Assembly: GCF_020748465.1 (NCBI RefSeq)
Contig: NZ_JAHZMP010000001.1
Location: forward strand, 186,001-250,000
Reading direction: 5' to 3'
From: Terrisporobacter mayombei
Lineage (GTDB): Bacteria > Bacillota > Clostridia > Peptostreptococcales > Peptostreptococcaceae
Length of the DNA: 64,000 nucleotides
Positions within the stretch are counted from its first letter, which is position 1. Every line of letters begins with the position of its first letter. Under the pieces are notes generated by a model. It saw only the letters and a list, made by a program, of their open reading frames with translations, had not been told where the DNA came from and did not search any database. The position numbers were made by a program, and so were the translations under genes. Below are positions 35,807 to 43,862 of this stretch, in pieces.

Positions 35807-35930
35807 AATTAATCACCTCTTTTATTAGTATTATGTATTACACCTTCTTACTTAGAGTCTATTTCTCAATTTATTAACACATATATATTATTACTTCATT
35901 TATTAATTTATACTATTTCAGCATACTAAT

Positions 35931-35973
35931 CAACCTACGCTCCGTAGAGTTGAATTCTACGGAGTGTAGGTTG
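35931..35973. other. Strong isolated hairpin without T tract
   Basis: CAACCTACGCTCCGTAGA (35931-35948) pairs with TCTACGGAGTGTAGGTTG (35956-35973) over 18 bp with one G-U pair and a seven-base loop. It is far more GC-rich than its surroundings and has no T run, so it does not look like an intrinsic terminator. It lies in the 464-bp gap 35807-36270, which also holds a dispersed repeat copy at 36075. Confidence 0.7.
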
Positions 35974-36074
35974 TTATACAAATTGATATCATGTGAGATT
36001 GTTCTTAGAAAATTCCAAGAATATATGAATTATCATGAGAAATGGATGAAATAAATATATTGTACTAGAAAACA

Positions 36075-36147
36075 AAAAGGTATTGACCTATCAATCGATA
36101 CCTTTTCGTGGATTTGTGAGGTAAAGATGATTCACGGGAATAATACC
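36075..36147 (+). repeat. Dispersed hairpin repeat, copy 1
   Basis: AAAAGGTAT and ATACCTTTT form a hairpin, followed by a tail TTTTCGTGGATTTGTGAGG and TAAAGATGATTCACGGGAAT that can fold again (CGTGGAT with ATTCACG). The tail is shared with copies at 39109 and 40752, while the first hairpin differs in sequence. Confidence 0.6.
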
Positions 36148-36270
36148 AACTATTATCTTTTAATAAGTTTGCTAATTCATAGAGCGTAAGTAGGTATGCT
36201 AAATGCTTCTAGTAATACTCATATCAAACTTTTCATATTATACAGTATAATACGTAAATTAGGAGGTCAT

Positions 36271-36636
36271 ATGTATAGGCGAGTTAAATCTAATAGGTCT
36301 AATAATGAATATAATAATTGTAATTCACAAGGTGATCAACTTATTGTATTAGCCGCCATTATTTCATCTATAATTTATCAAGAAATTCAAGATGATGATG
36401 AACTTAACACAGTCGGCAATTTATTTGTCGCAATAGGTAGTAATATTCTGTTAGGGGTTGGTCAAAGATCTGTTTGTACTAGCGATCTTAATAAAAATAA
36501 TACTACAGAGAACCAAGATGATCAAAATCTTCCCACACTTCCTAATACTAATGTACCCTTGCGATCAAAAGGTAATAATAAAATGAAAAAAGGTAAAAAA
36601 GTAAAAAAAGTAAAAAAAAGACACAAAAAAATTTGA
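36271..36636 (+). CDS. Small hypothetical protein with hydrophobic core and basic tail
   Basis: From the ATG at 36271, with AGGAGG four bases before TCAT-ATG, the product is 121 residues. An Asn/Ser/Gln-rich head is followed by QLIVLAAIISSIIYQEI and a helix DDELNTVGNLFVAIGSNILL. The tail of some 20 residues is almost all lysine (for example KKGKKVKKVKKRHKKI). Similar short proteins occur in clostridia, perhaps in spores, but no function is established. A longer reading from 36196 lacks a ribosome binding site. The basic tail suggests binding to nucleic acid or polyanions. Confidence 0.65.
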   Translation: MYRRVKSNRSNNEYNNCNSQGDQLIVLAAIISSIIYQEIQDDDELNTVGNLFVAIGSNILLGVGQRSVCTSDLNKNNTTENQDDQNLPTLPNTNVPLRSKGNNKMKKGKKVKKVKKRHKKI

Positions 36637-36673
36637 GTAAGATCTAAATAATCATACTATTTAGATCTTACTC
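36635..36673. terminator. Long palindrome after the small gene
   Basis: GAGTAAGATCTAAATA and TATTTAGATCTTACTC pair over 16 bp around a seven-base loop, at the stop codon of the 36271 gene. No T run follows, so termination would be inefficient or the element has another role. Confidence 0.6.
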
Positions 36674-36794
36674 ATACTATCATACATATCTGGATATACA
36701 GAAGTTATACACAATAGCTAATTTTAGAATAATACTAAAATAGTTATTTATTTTAATTTGTTTTCTTTTCATTTATATATTATTATTGCATAAT

Positions 36795-36830
36795 AAAAAA
36801 GAGTATTCCTGATTTGCTCAGAAGTACTCT
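36795..36830 (-). terminator. Intrinsic terminator
   Basis: On the minus strand GAGTACTTC and GGAATACTC pair and are followed by TTTTTTATT. Confidence 0.72.
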
Positions 36831-36895
36831 CCTAATTTTAGACTTTAATAAAACAAATCTATATTTTAACTACTTTACAATATTCCAATTAAACG

Positions 36896-37159
36896 TCAAT
36901 GTTGATATCTTAAGAAGATAATACTCACGATCAAATCAATTTTTCTTGCACACATAAATTTAGATACTTCAAATGCAAGAATTATTATAACAAAACCGAT
37001 TATCGCATATGATAAATTAAGTTTTGCTTCTAAAGCTATATCTAATGATTTAAATATCTTGAATATTAATTTTATTATAGAATATCCAAGGACTACATAT
37101 ATTCTTGAACCATTAAGCATCATTGAGTTTATTTCTTTCTTGTGAAACTCTATAATCAT
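36896..37159 (-). CDS. Doubtful small membrane protein ORF
   Basis: An 87-residue frame with two hydrophobic stretches (YVVLGYSIIKLIFKIF and YAIIGFVIIILAFEV). There is no convincing ribosome binding site before the ATG at 37159 or before the internal ATG pair near residue 13, but a terminator lies about 65 bases downstream in the right direction. It may be real, or a remnant of a larger membrane protein. Confidence 0.35.
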   Translation of the reverse strand: MIIEFHKKEINSMMLNGSRIYVVLGYSIIKLIFKIFKSLDIALEAKLNLSYAIIGFVIIILAFEVSKFMCARKIDLIVSIIFLRYQH

Positions 37160-37227
37160 ACTATTTTAAAACTCATAGACTATCATAATAAAATAATTTA
37201 TATATTTATATTAAAATCGAAAACTCA

Positions 37228-37527
37228 TTATCTTTTATTTTCTATAATATTTGATATAATACCTTTGCATCTTCCACATCCTGTCCCTGCTTTAGTAACT
37301 TCTTGAACTTTCTCAATAGTATCTGATCCATTTTTTACCGCTTCTACAATCGTATCTATTGATACATTCTTACATTTACATGCATTTTTTATAAGAGATT
37401 CTATTTCCTTTAGCTCTCCTTCATTTTCAATAACTATATCAGACATTTCTTTAAGCTCTTCAATAGTTCTAGCTCCTTGTGCTTGAGCCTTTCTAACTTG
37501 TAAATATTTATTCATTTCTAGTGACAT
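37228..37527 (-). CDS. BFD-like [2Fe-2S]-binding protein
   Basis: The C-terminal half is a bacterioferritin-associated-ferredoxin-type domain: CKCKNVSIDTIVEAVKNGSDTIEKV followed by GCGRCKGII, giving the four cysteines C-x-C...C-x-x-C. The N-terminal half resembles a second, cysteine-free helical segment. I use the ATG at 37527, eight bases after AGGAG, giving 99 residues. Such proteins pass electrons or deliver iron. It is alone, between the azoreductase gene and the doubtful ORF. Confidence 0.82.
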   Translation of the reverse strand: MSLEMNKYLQVRKAQAQGARTIEELKEMSDIVIENEGELKEIESLIKNACKCKNVSIDTIVEAVKNGSDTIEKVQEVTKAGTGCGRCKGIISNIIENKR

Positions 37528-37660
37528 ATGTATTTCTCCTAACATTTAAATTTATCTTCAATATTTTAATTTTACATTCTTATTATTTAGTATAAATATA
37601 TATTAATATTTTATAAGCTAAATATTTAATTTAATAAAATATAATCTAGTATTTTATTAA

Positions 37661-38287
37661 TTAGAATGTTCTTGCTAATTTTGTAGCATTTTCAAGTCCT
37701 TCATCAATAATTTCTTTTGCTTTATCTTGGAATTTATTGTGTCCCTCAATAACTACTGTTTCTATATCTTTTACACCGAAAAATCTCATCATACTTACCA
37801 CATATTTAACAGCCATTTCAATTTCAGCACCTGGTCCTTTAGAATATACACCACCTCTTGCATTTAATAATGCAATTTTCTTGTTTTCAAGAAGACCTAC
37901 TGGACCTTCTGATGTATATTTAAATGTTTTACCTGCGCGGTTTAAGTAATCAATATATGTATGTAGTACAGCTGGAATTGTTAAATTCCAAAGCGGGAAA
38001 CCAAATACAACTTTATCAACTTCAAGGAATTGATTCAAATATTTATCAGCAACAGCTAATGCTTTTTCTTCCTTTTCCGTTAGAGAAAATCCTCTACTAT
38101 CCTTAAAAGTACCATTAATCATATCTACGCCCATATATGGCAATTCTTCATTATATAAGTCAAGCTCTATCACTGTATCATTTGGATGTGATTCTTTATA
38201 GCTCGCTAAAAAAGTATCATATAATTTCACACTAACCGCCTCGTCTGATGGACGATTATTTGCTTTTACAAATAAAACTTTTGTCAT
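37661..38287 (-). CDS. azoR: FMN-dependent NADH-azoreductase
   Basis: A 208-residue flavodoxin-like-fold protein with AzoR features: KVLFVKANNRPSDEAVS at the N-terminus for FMN phosphate, FPLWNLTIPAVLHTYIDYLNRAGKTFKY in the middle, and LNARGGVYS. It reduces quinones and azo compounds with NADH by two-electron transfer and protects against electrophilic quinones. It is divergent from a MarR gene, and two copies of an inverted repeat lie between them, so it is very likely under MarR control. Confidence 0.92.
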   Translation of the reverse strand: MTKVLFVKANNRPSDEAVSVKLYDTFLASYKESHPNDTVIELDLYNEELPYMGVDMINGTFKDSRGFSLTEKEEKALAVADKYLNQFLEVDKVVFGFPLWNLTIPAVLHTYIDYLNRAGKTFKYTSEGPVGLLENKKIALLNARGGVYSKGPGAEIEMAVKYVVSMMRFFGVKDIETVVIEGHNKFQDKAKEIIDEGLENATKLARTF

Positions 38288-38366
38288 TATCTTTTCCTCC
38301 TACTACTAAGTGTTATCATATTATTTATATATTTACCCACTACAAACAGAATTTAATCATAAAAAT

Positions 38367-38387
38367 AAAGTCAACTTGATTGACTTT
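38367..38387. promoter_or_regulatory. MarR operator candidate 1
   Basis: AAAGTCAA and TTGACTTT are perfect inverted repeats around CTTGA, 80 bp upstream of the azoreductase start. Confidence 0.78.
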
Positions 38388-38415
38388 TTTCTTTATATTA
38401 CAATACAATTAAGAT

Positions 38416-38436
38416 AAAGTCAACTTAATTGACTAT
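38416..38436. promoter_or_regulatory. MarR operator candidate 2
   Basis: AAAGTCAA and TTGACTAT around CTTAA repeat operator 1 with one arm base changed, centred 49 bp away and just before the MarR ribosome binding site. This gives about five helical turns between sites. Confidence 0.78.
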
Positions 38437-38455
38437 ATTTGAGGAGGTTTCATGT

Positions 38456-38917
38456 ATGAATTATCAAACATTTAGTGAATTTAATCTTGTATCACTTCTA
38501 TCATTATCGTTTAGTTCATTAATTGATGAACTAAACGAAAGAATGAGTGAGTTAGGATTTAAGGATATTAGACCTGTACATGGATTTATGTTTAGTTTCA
38601 TAAACCCTAATGGAGCAACAGGCATAGAGATTGCTGAATACTTAGGAATTACAAAACAAGCTGTAAGTAAAATGGTGGATTCTCTTGAGAAAAGTGGATA
38701 TGTAATTCGTCAAGCTCATCCCACTGATAAGAGAGGACGAATTATTGTTTTAACCGAACGTGGCCTGTTAGTAATGAAATTAAAAGAAGAAATTCTAGCT
38801 GAGATTGAGAAATGTTGCATTGAAAATATAGGTATTGAACGAATGCAAATGCTCAAAGAAGATTTAACAAAATTAGTTTCTGGTGCAAATAAGGGTAATT
38901 TATCTTCTAAATCATAA
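38456..38917 (+). CDS. MarR family transcriptional regulator
   Basis: The start is the ATG at 38456, eight bases after GAGGAGG; the product is 153 residues. The winged helix is clear (GATGIEIAEYLGITKQAVSKMVDSLEKSGYVIRQAHPTDKRGR). It probably represses azoR and itself through the twin operators upstream and is released by electrophiles or quinones, as known for related regulators. One cysteine pair near residue 120 could be redox-active. Confidence 0.9.
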   Translation: MNYQTFSEFNLVSLLSLSFSSLIDELNERMSELGFKDIRPVHGFMFSFINPNGATGIEIAEYLGITKQAVSKMVDSLEKSGYVIRQAHPTDKRGRIIVLTERGLLVMKLKEEILAEIEKCCIENIGIERMQMLKEDLTKLVSGANKGNLSSKS

Positions 38918-39108
38918 AGTGTTTGTAACAGTATAAAATTAGACATTCACTAACTAAGAAAACTGAACTTACACACTTTTAGTAGACATATAAATTAGTC
39001 AATACTTGTACTAAGAGGGCTTTTTTATTCAAAGTAAAAAAATATAACAAGTAATTTAAAATACAGGTTGCTAAACAGATTATTGAGAAAGGTAAAATAT
39101 GCAAAAAA

Positions 39109-39177
39109 ATGAACATAAATACTTATGTTCATTTTCATGGATTTCAACGGTGGAGATGAATCGCAACAATCATATCC
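39109..39177 (+). repeat. Dispersed hairpin repeat, copy 2
   Basis: ATGAACATAA and TTATGTTCAT form the first hairpin, followed by tail TTTTCATGGATTTCAACGG and TGGAGATGAATCGC. It lies in the 378-bp gap 38918-39295, which shows no supported gene; a plus-strand frame crossing the repeat has no ribosome binding site. Confidence 0.65.
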
Positions 39178-39295
39178 ACCATTTATATTTGCACTTTTCT
39201 ACATAATTTTTTCTACAGGGGGCGTTGAAAGAAACGTAGTTTTTTTATTACTAAATTATATATATTTATACCGACTTTTTTGTTATAAATATGTG

Positions 39296-40618
39296 TTATT
39301 TAATACTTTGTTTAAAGTTAAATATATTGTAAGGATCATATTTATGTTTTACTTCTTCAAGTCTATATTTATTTTCACCATAATACTCGTACATGTATTT
39401 TTTAATAGGGTAATATGGAAAATTAATATATGACCCTTCCGTAATATAGTAAATATCATCAATATTATATTCTATCCAATCTTTATTGATTTCTTTATAA
39501 CAATTGTTTTTAAATATTGTTTCAATGAGTAATATATAAAAGCTATCTCTATAATAAAAAGCTGTATCAAATTTACCCACTTCACTTACTTTTCCACCCA
39601 ATCCATATAAATTTAAATTAATTTCTTCACTGCCTCTAGGTCTTGGCTGGTTTATTAGCTCTACTAAATTCTGTAATGTGCAATAATCATAGTATTGTTT
39701 AACAAATCCTGAATAACTCTCAAAATATTGATACTGAGGGTATACAGAACCTAGTAAAAGTACAGCCTGTAAGAAAGAAACATAATTATATTTTAACTTA
39801 AACCCTTTAATTTTACTAAATGGTTCTAATAATCTATATAATTCACCTGGTGTTCCATATAAAAGTCCTCTACAGTTTATATTAATTCCATTGGCTGCTG
39901 AGTTAGATATGCTACCTCTCATATTGATTTCAGGTACAGCATTAGTAATAAAATGCTGCCAAACATCTAAAAATTCAATTTGAGTATATTTACTTGGATT
40001 TGAAATATCAAATTCAAATTTAGTTACTCTCTCTACTTTTAGAGGTAGTTTAAATGTCATAGCAACAACTACTCCAAAATTACCTCCTCCTCCACCTTTA
40101 CATGCCCAAAATAAATCTGAATTAGTACATTTATTTGCTGTTATTAATTCACCTTCATAGTTTACCATCTTTAATTCCAATAAACTATCACAGGTAAGTC
40201 CGTATTTTCTACTTGAATATCCCCATCCACCTCCTAAGGCTAGTCCACTTATGCAAACTGTTGGACAGGCACCTCCTGGAAATGGGAATCCTATTCCACT
40301 TAGAAAGGTATAGAGTTGGCCTAGTTTGATTCCATTTTGCACTGTGAAAGTACTTTTTTCATAATCTATTTTTATGCTATTTAAATTGCTTATATCTATA
40401 ACAGCCACATCATTTCCTATTGAAAATCCCTGATAATTATGACCTCCGCCTCTTACTCTTATTTCTAATTTTTTTTTCACACTATAAACTATAGCTTTTT
40501 GGACATCTTCTATAGACGTACAGTATATGATTTCCTCTGGGTATTTATTTATAGCTCTATTCCATACTAGTCTAGCTTGATTATAATACTCGTCTGCAGG
40601 AGTTATTATTTCTGCCAT
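39296..40618 (-). CDS. FAD-linked oxidoreductase, berberine-bridge-enzyme type
   Basis: A 440-residue protein of the BBE/6-hydroxy-nicotine-oxidase group. RGGGHNYQG near residue 58 has the histidine and GGACPTVCISG near residue 117 the cysteine that in relatives bind FAD at two points. The C-terminal BBE segment ends KYDPYNIFNFKQSI. No signal peptide. I use the ATG at 40618, six bases after AGGTG. Characterised members oxidise sugars, alkaloids or polyketides and reoxidise flavin with oxygen, which is odd for an anaerobe; a different acceptor is likely. Confidence 0.87.
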   Translation of the reverse strand: MAEIITPADEYYNQARLVWNRAINKYPEEIIYCTSIEDVQKAIVYSVKKKLEIRVRGGGHNYQGFSIGNDVAVIDISNLNSIKIDYEKSTFTVQNGIKLGQLYTFLSGIGFPFPGGACPTVCISGLALGGGWGYSSRKYGLTCDSLLELKMVNYEGELITANKCTNSDLFWACKGGGGGNFGVVVAMTFKLPLKVERVTKFEFDISNPSKYTQIEFLDVWQHFITNAVPEINMRGSISNSAANGININCRGLLYGTPGELYRLLEPFSKIKGFKLKYNYVSFLQAVLLLGSVYPQYQYFESYSGFVKQYYDYCTLQNLVELINQPRPRGSEEINLNLYGLGGKVSEVGKFDTAFYYRDSFYILLIETIFKNNCYKEINKDWIEYNIDDIYYITEGSYINFPYYPIKKYMYEYYGENKYRLEEVKHKYDPYNIFNFKQSIK

Positions 40619-40751
40619 TTTCATCACCTAAAATTTTTTTAGATTTAACATAATACATATAAGTATTATATATATATATATGTTATTTTTATCATTTTGT
40701 GATGTTTTTCGACATTGTAATTGATTATTTCTTTTAATTTTAGTCAATAAA

Positions 40752-40820
40752 AAAACACACTAATTATTATAATCAATGTGTTTTCGCGGATTTCAATGCT
40801 GAAGATCCATACCTCCGGAC
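40752..40820 (+). repeat. Dispersed hairpin repeat, copy 3
   Basis: AAAACACA and TGTGTTTT form the hairpin, followed by TTTTCGCGGATTTCAATGC and TGAAGATCCATACC. The tail matches copies 1 and 2. Confidence 0.65.
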
Positions 40821-40838
40821 ATCTTTTGCAAGTTAATT

Positions 40839-41552
40839 TTAATGTGCTTCAATATACTTTTCTAAATCATCATGGTATATTTTGAGATTTAATTCTTGAG
40901 GCTCTGTTTTTTGATTTAATACCAAATCTACCATATAATGAGCCGTTTTTCCACCTATTGTCATTGATTTAATACAAGAAACACAATACACAACTACATC
41001 TTCGCATGGCATTTGCATAGCACGTTCCTTTTGCTTTTCATGTATCTCTCCTATAGGTAGTGTTGGATAATAACTGTCTCCACAACAAATAGATTTTGTT
41101 TTACTAAATTCTGAATCAATAACTTTGATGTTCATTTTTTTTAAAAGACTTCTAACAGCACTGTGTACTTGCGGTTTAGGTCTATATGCACATGAGTCTT
41201 GCACGGATACCTCCAGGCCCAAATAATTCGGTAATGATAAATTTTCAATACTGTCTAAAATTTCCCAAATAGATATTGTTTGTATACCTTCATATAGCGA
41301 CCTGAATCTTTTATCGCAACCCGCGCAATTATTTATAATTGTAGAACCTTGTGGTAATTCTGGATTATGATGGCAACAAAGGCTGTGCATTTTAACTGTG
41401 CCAAAATATTGGTTCAATATTTTTAAAATTTCATTTCCTGCATGTGGCTTATATACATTCATGGCACAACCCGGATTAAAATAACACTTATCCATATCAA
41501 TATCTTCTATTTTAATACTTTCCAATATAGTCTTACTCATTTGATTACTCAT
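40839..41552 (-). CDS. CCG-domain Fe-S protein (HdrB-like)
   Basis: A 237-residue protein with the cysteine pattern of heterodisulfide reductase subunit B and LutA/GlpC-type CCG domains: YFNPGCAMN, LCCHHNPE, NNCAGCDKRF in the first half and DSCAYR, SICCGDSYY, CVSCIKSM in the second. Each set can hold a non-cubane 4Fe-4S cluster. No partner HdrA or HdrC gene is nearby. The ATG at 41552 has AAAGGAA upstream. It lies 61 bp after the ada gene, so the two may be co-transcribed, which is a strange pairing. Confidence 0.8.
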   Translation of the reverse strand: MSNQMSKTILESIKIEDIDMDKCYFNPGCAMNVYKPHAGNEILKILNQYFGTVKMHSLCCHHNPELPQGSTIINNCAGCDKRFRSLYEGIQTISIWEILDSIENLSLPNYLGLEVSVQDSCAYRPKPQVHSAVRSLLKKMNIKVIDSEFSKTKSICCGDSYYPTLPIGEIHEKQKERAMQMPCEDVVVYCVSCIKSMTIGGKTAHYMVDLVLNQKTEPQELNLKIYHDDLEKYIEAH

Positions 41553-41613
41553 ACTTGTGTTTCCTTTCAAGTTAAATTAGAATTTTTGTTATTTGTCATA
41601 TCATCACAACGAC

Positions 41614-42150
41614 TTATCCTTCTATATACCAAGGAGATATTCCAACCCTTTTTTTAAAAAAACTGTAAAATGAGGATATACCCCCAAAACCAATGGAATA
41701 TGCAATATCAATAATTGCATCATCTGTTGTTTTTAAAAGAAATTTTACTTCTTCTAATCGTAAATTTGCAATATACTCAGTAAGCGTAATTCCATATTCT
41801 TCTTTGAAAATATCTACTATTCGCCTATTACTTATACCTATATTTTTGAGTTGTTTATCAAGTATATGCTTCTCATTCCACATTTCATCTATCAATGTTT
41901 TCACTTCTTGTGCAATTTCTTTTATTGGTTGATAATCACAAAGATCACTCCTACAACGCTTGCAAGGACGAAATCCTGCAACTTGAGCTTCTATTGATGT
42001 ATCAAAGAAACCAACATTATCTCTCTTTGGAAGCTTAGACTTGCAAGACGGACGGCAGTATATTCCTGTGGATTTAACTGCATAGAAGAATATTCCATCA
42101 TAGGCATCATCATTTTCCGATACCGCTTTCCACATTTCATCCTCGGTCAT
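41614..42150 (-). CDS. adaA: Ada-type methylphosphotriester sensor with AraC HTH
   Basis: A 178-residue protein with an N-terminal Ada metal-binding domain (GIYCRPSCKSKLPKRDNV...GFRPCKRCRSD), whose four cysteines bind zinc, the first being the methyl acceptor in Ada. The C-terminus is an AraC-type HTH (AIIDIAYSIGFGGISSFYSFFKKRVGISP). The methylguanine methyltransferase domain is absent, as in Bacillus AdaA. It should activate alkylation-repair genes, including perhaps its own operon. Confidence 0.88.
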   Translation of the reverse strand: MTEDEMWKAVSENDDAYDGIFFYAVKSTGIYCRPSCKSKLPKRDNVGFFDTSIEAQVAGFRPCKRCRSDLCDYQPIKEIAQEVKTLIDEMWNEKHILDKQLKNIGISNRRIVDIFKEEYGITLTEYIANLRLEEVKFLLKTTDDAIIDIAYSIGFGGISSFYSFFKKRVGISPWYIEG

Positions 42151-42428
42151 TTTCTCACCACCTTTTTAATATTCTTAGGCCCAAAATCGCGCATTCCGTA
42201 AATTTAAACAGCAGCAATTTATCACAACTTTTCAGATGCTCTATTTATTTTTCTCCATATATAAAGTGCAAAACATCATTCTCCTATGAGAAAATTATAA
42301 CATAGTTGTGATGTGACTTTCTTCTACAATTTGGACATTCAATTATAAATAGAAATCAAAATAAATCATAATTCAATTGATAGATCAACTTCTGACGCAA
42401 ATACTAAGTTACCTATTTCGTACAAAAT

Positions 42429-42461
42429 CCCAAGTTCTTTTGAACTTGGGATTTATTTTTT
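42429..42461 (+). terminator. Orphan intrinsic terminator in a gene-free gap
   Basis: CCCAAGTTC and GAACTTGGG pair around TTTT and are followed by ATTTATTTTTT. No plus-strand gene precedes it. It lies in the 806-bp gap 42151-42956, where I see no coding frame. The gap also holds a further hairpin at about 42470-42510, whose tail TTTTTTGTGAATTTCAAT resembles the dispersed repeat. The terminator may end a small RNA or mark a lost gene. Confidence 0.72.
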
Positions 42462-42956
42462 ATGTAAAAAGGGTGTCTCTCTACATTTTAGTATGACAAC
42501 ATCTTTTTTGTGAATTTCAATTAATCTATGTATTCAAATCTCTTAAATTACTATCAAAATTTAAACTATATTTATTTTATAAAAAATAAGCCGTAGATAT
42601 ATAGTAAGTAAAAGCTATAACTTTTCCACCAAACTCCATAGATAATTTTACATAAGTAGCATTTTTAGGGATTATGAGTTTGAACTTACTCTACTAAATT
42701 CATAGTTAATAAAATCTGTTATATTGCTTTTTAATGTTTGTATATGGTTGTTGTTATAGGCATAAAATTTCGCTAGTGAAACTATTTTATAGGTTTATAA
42801 ATATCTAAAGAAGTCAAATTTAGTAACTTAAAAGATTTATATATTGGATTATTTATCTTGTATTTCCATATATCTATACTTCAAATCTTAGCTCACTTGT
42901 ATTATATTTATATGTTATATAACTATATTTGACTAACTATTTAGGAGACTCTTAAT

Positions 42957-43838
42957 ATGATAATTTATGAAGATTCATGTGCAGTTGTAATAGAAAATGT
43001 TAAAGATTTTAATATACACCATATCTTTTCCAGTGGTCAAAGTGTTAGATGGAAAAAGCAAAAAGACAACTCATACATTTGTGTAGTGAAAGATAAGATT
43101 ATAAATGTTTCTCAAATAGATGATATCCTTTATTTTAAAAATACTAATTTAGATGATGTAAAAAACTTTTGGGTTAATTATTTTGGACTTGATGTTAATT
43201 ATTCGATAATAAAAAAAGAGATTTTAAACATATCTCCTAACTTATCTCATATTATAGATTTTGGGTCTGGCCTTAGAATTCTTAATCAAGATGAATGGGA
43301 GACTTTAATCACGCTAATACTATCTGCCAATAACTCTATGCAAATACTTGAGAAAGTAGTCGATAACCTATGTTCTCGTTATGGAGATTATATAGGCGAA
43401 TACGAAGGAGAAAAATACTACTCATTCCCTACTCCTAACAAGTTATCGTCTCTTTCATTGGATGAACTTAGAGAGTGTAAGGTTGGATTTAGAGATAAGT
43501 ATATAAAGTCTACCTCAACAGTTATTTATAACAATGATATTGATTTATATAATCTAAACAAACTAGATACCAAGTCATGTCTAGATAATTTAAGAGAACT
43601 AAGCGGTGTTGGCGAAAAGGTCGCAGATTGTGTTGCCATGTTATCAATGAAAAAATATGATGTATTTGCCGTTGATGTATGGATAAAAAGAATAATGGAA
43701 GATATATACTTTAGCAACAAAAGTAATTCGGTAAAGAAAATCAGATCATTTGCGGTAGATAAGTTCGGCGATTTATCAAGTTTTGTTCAGCAGTATTTAT
43801 TTTTCTTTGCAAGACAAAACAAAGTAGGAAAATCATAA
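42957..43838 (+). CDS. ogg: 8-oxoguanine DNA glycosylase
   Basis: A 293-residue protein of the eukaryotic-type OGG1 family, common in clostridia. The N-terminal domain contains GQSVRWKKQ. The helix-hairpin-helix LSGVGEKVADCVAML has the catalytic lysine (about residue 222), and the GPD region YDVFAVDVWIKR has the catalytic aspartate. It removes 8-oxoguanine and nicks the strand. RBS AGGAGACTC. It stands alone, divergent from ada across an 806-bp gap. Confidence 0.92.
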   Translation: MIIYEDSCAVVIENVKDFNIHHIFSSGQSVRWKKQKDNSYICVVKDKIINVSQIDDILYFKNTNLDDVKNFWVNYFGLDVNYSIIKKEILNISPNLSHIIDFGSGLRILNQDEWETLITLILSANNSMQILEKVVDNLCSRYGDYIGEYEGEKYYSFPTPNKLSSLSLDELRECKVGFRDKYIKSTSTVIYNNDIDLYNLNKLDTKSCLDNLRELSGVGEKVADCVAMLSMKKYDVFAVDVWIKRIMEDIYFSNKSNSVKKIRSFAVDKFGDLSSFVQQYLFFFARQNKVGKS

Positions 43839-43862
43839 TTTAAATATAATATGATAATAAGT

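Noticed and set aside
39125..39433. 102-codon plus-strand frame with hydrophobic content
   Set aside because: No ribosome binding site, it starts inside the dispersed repeat and overlaps the 3' end of a well-supported minus-strand gene. Hydrophobicity comes from T-rich sequence.
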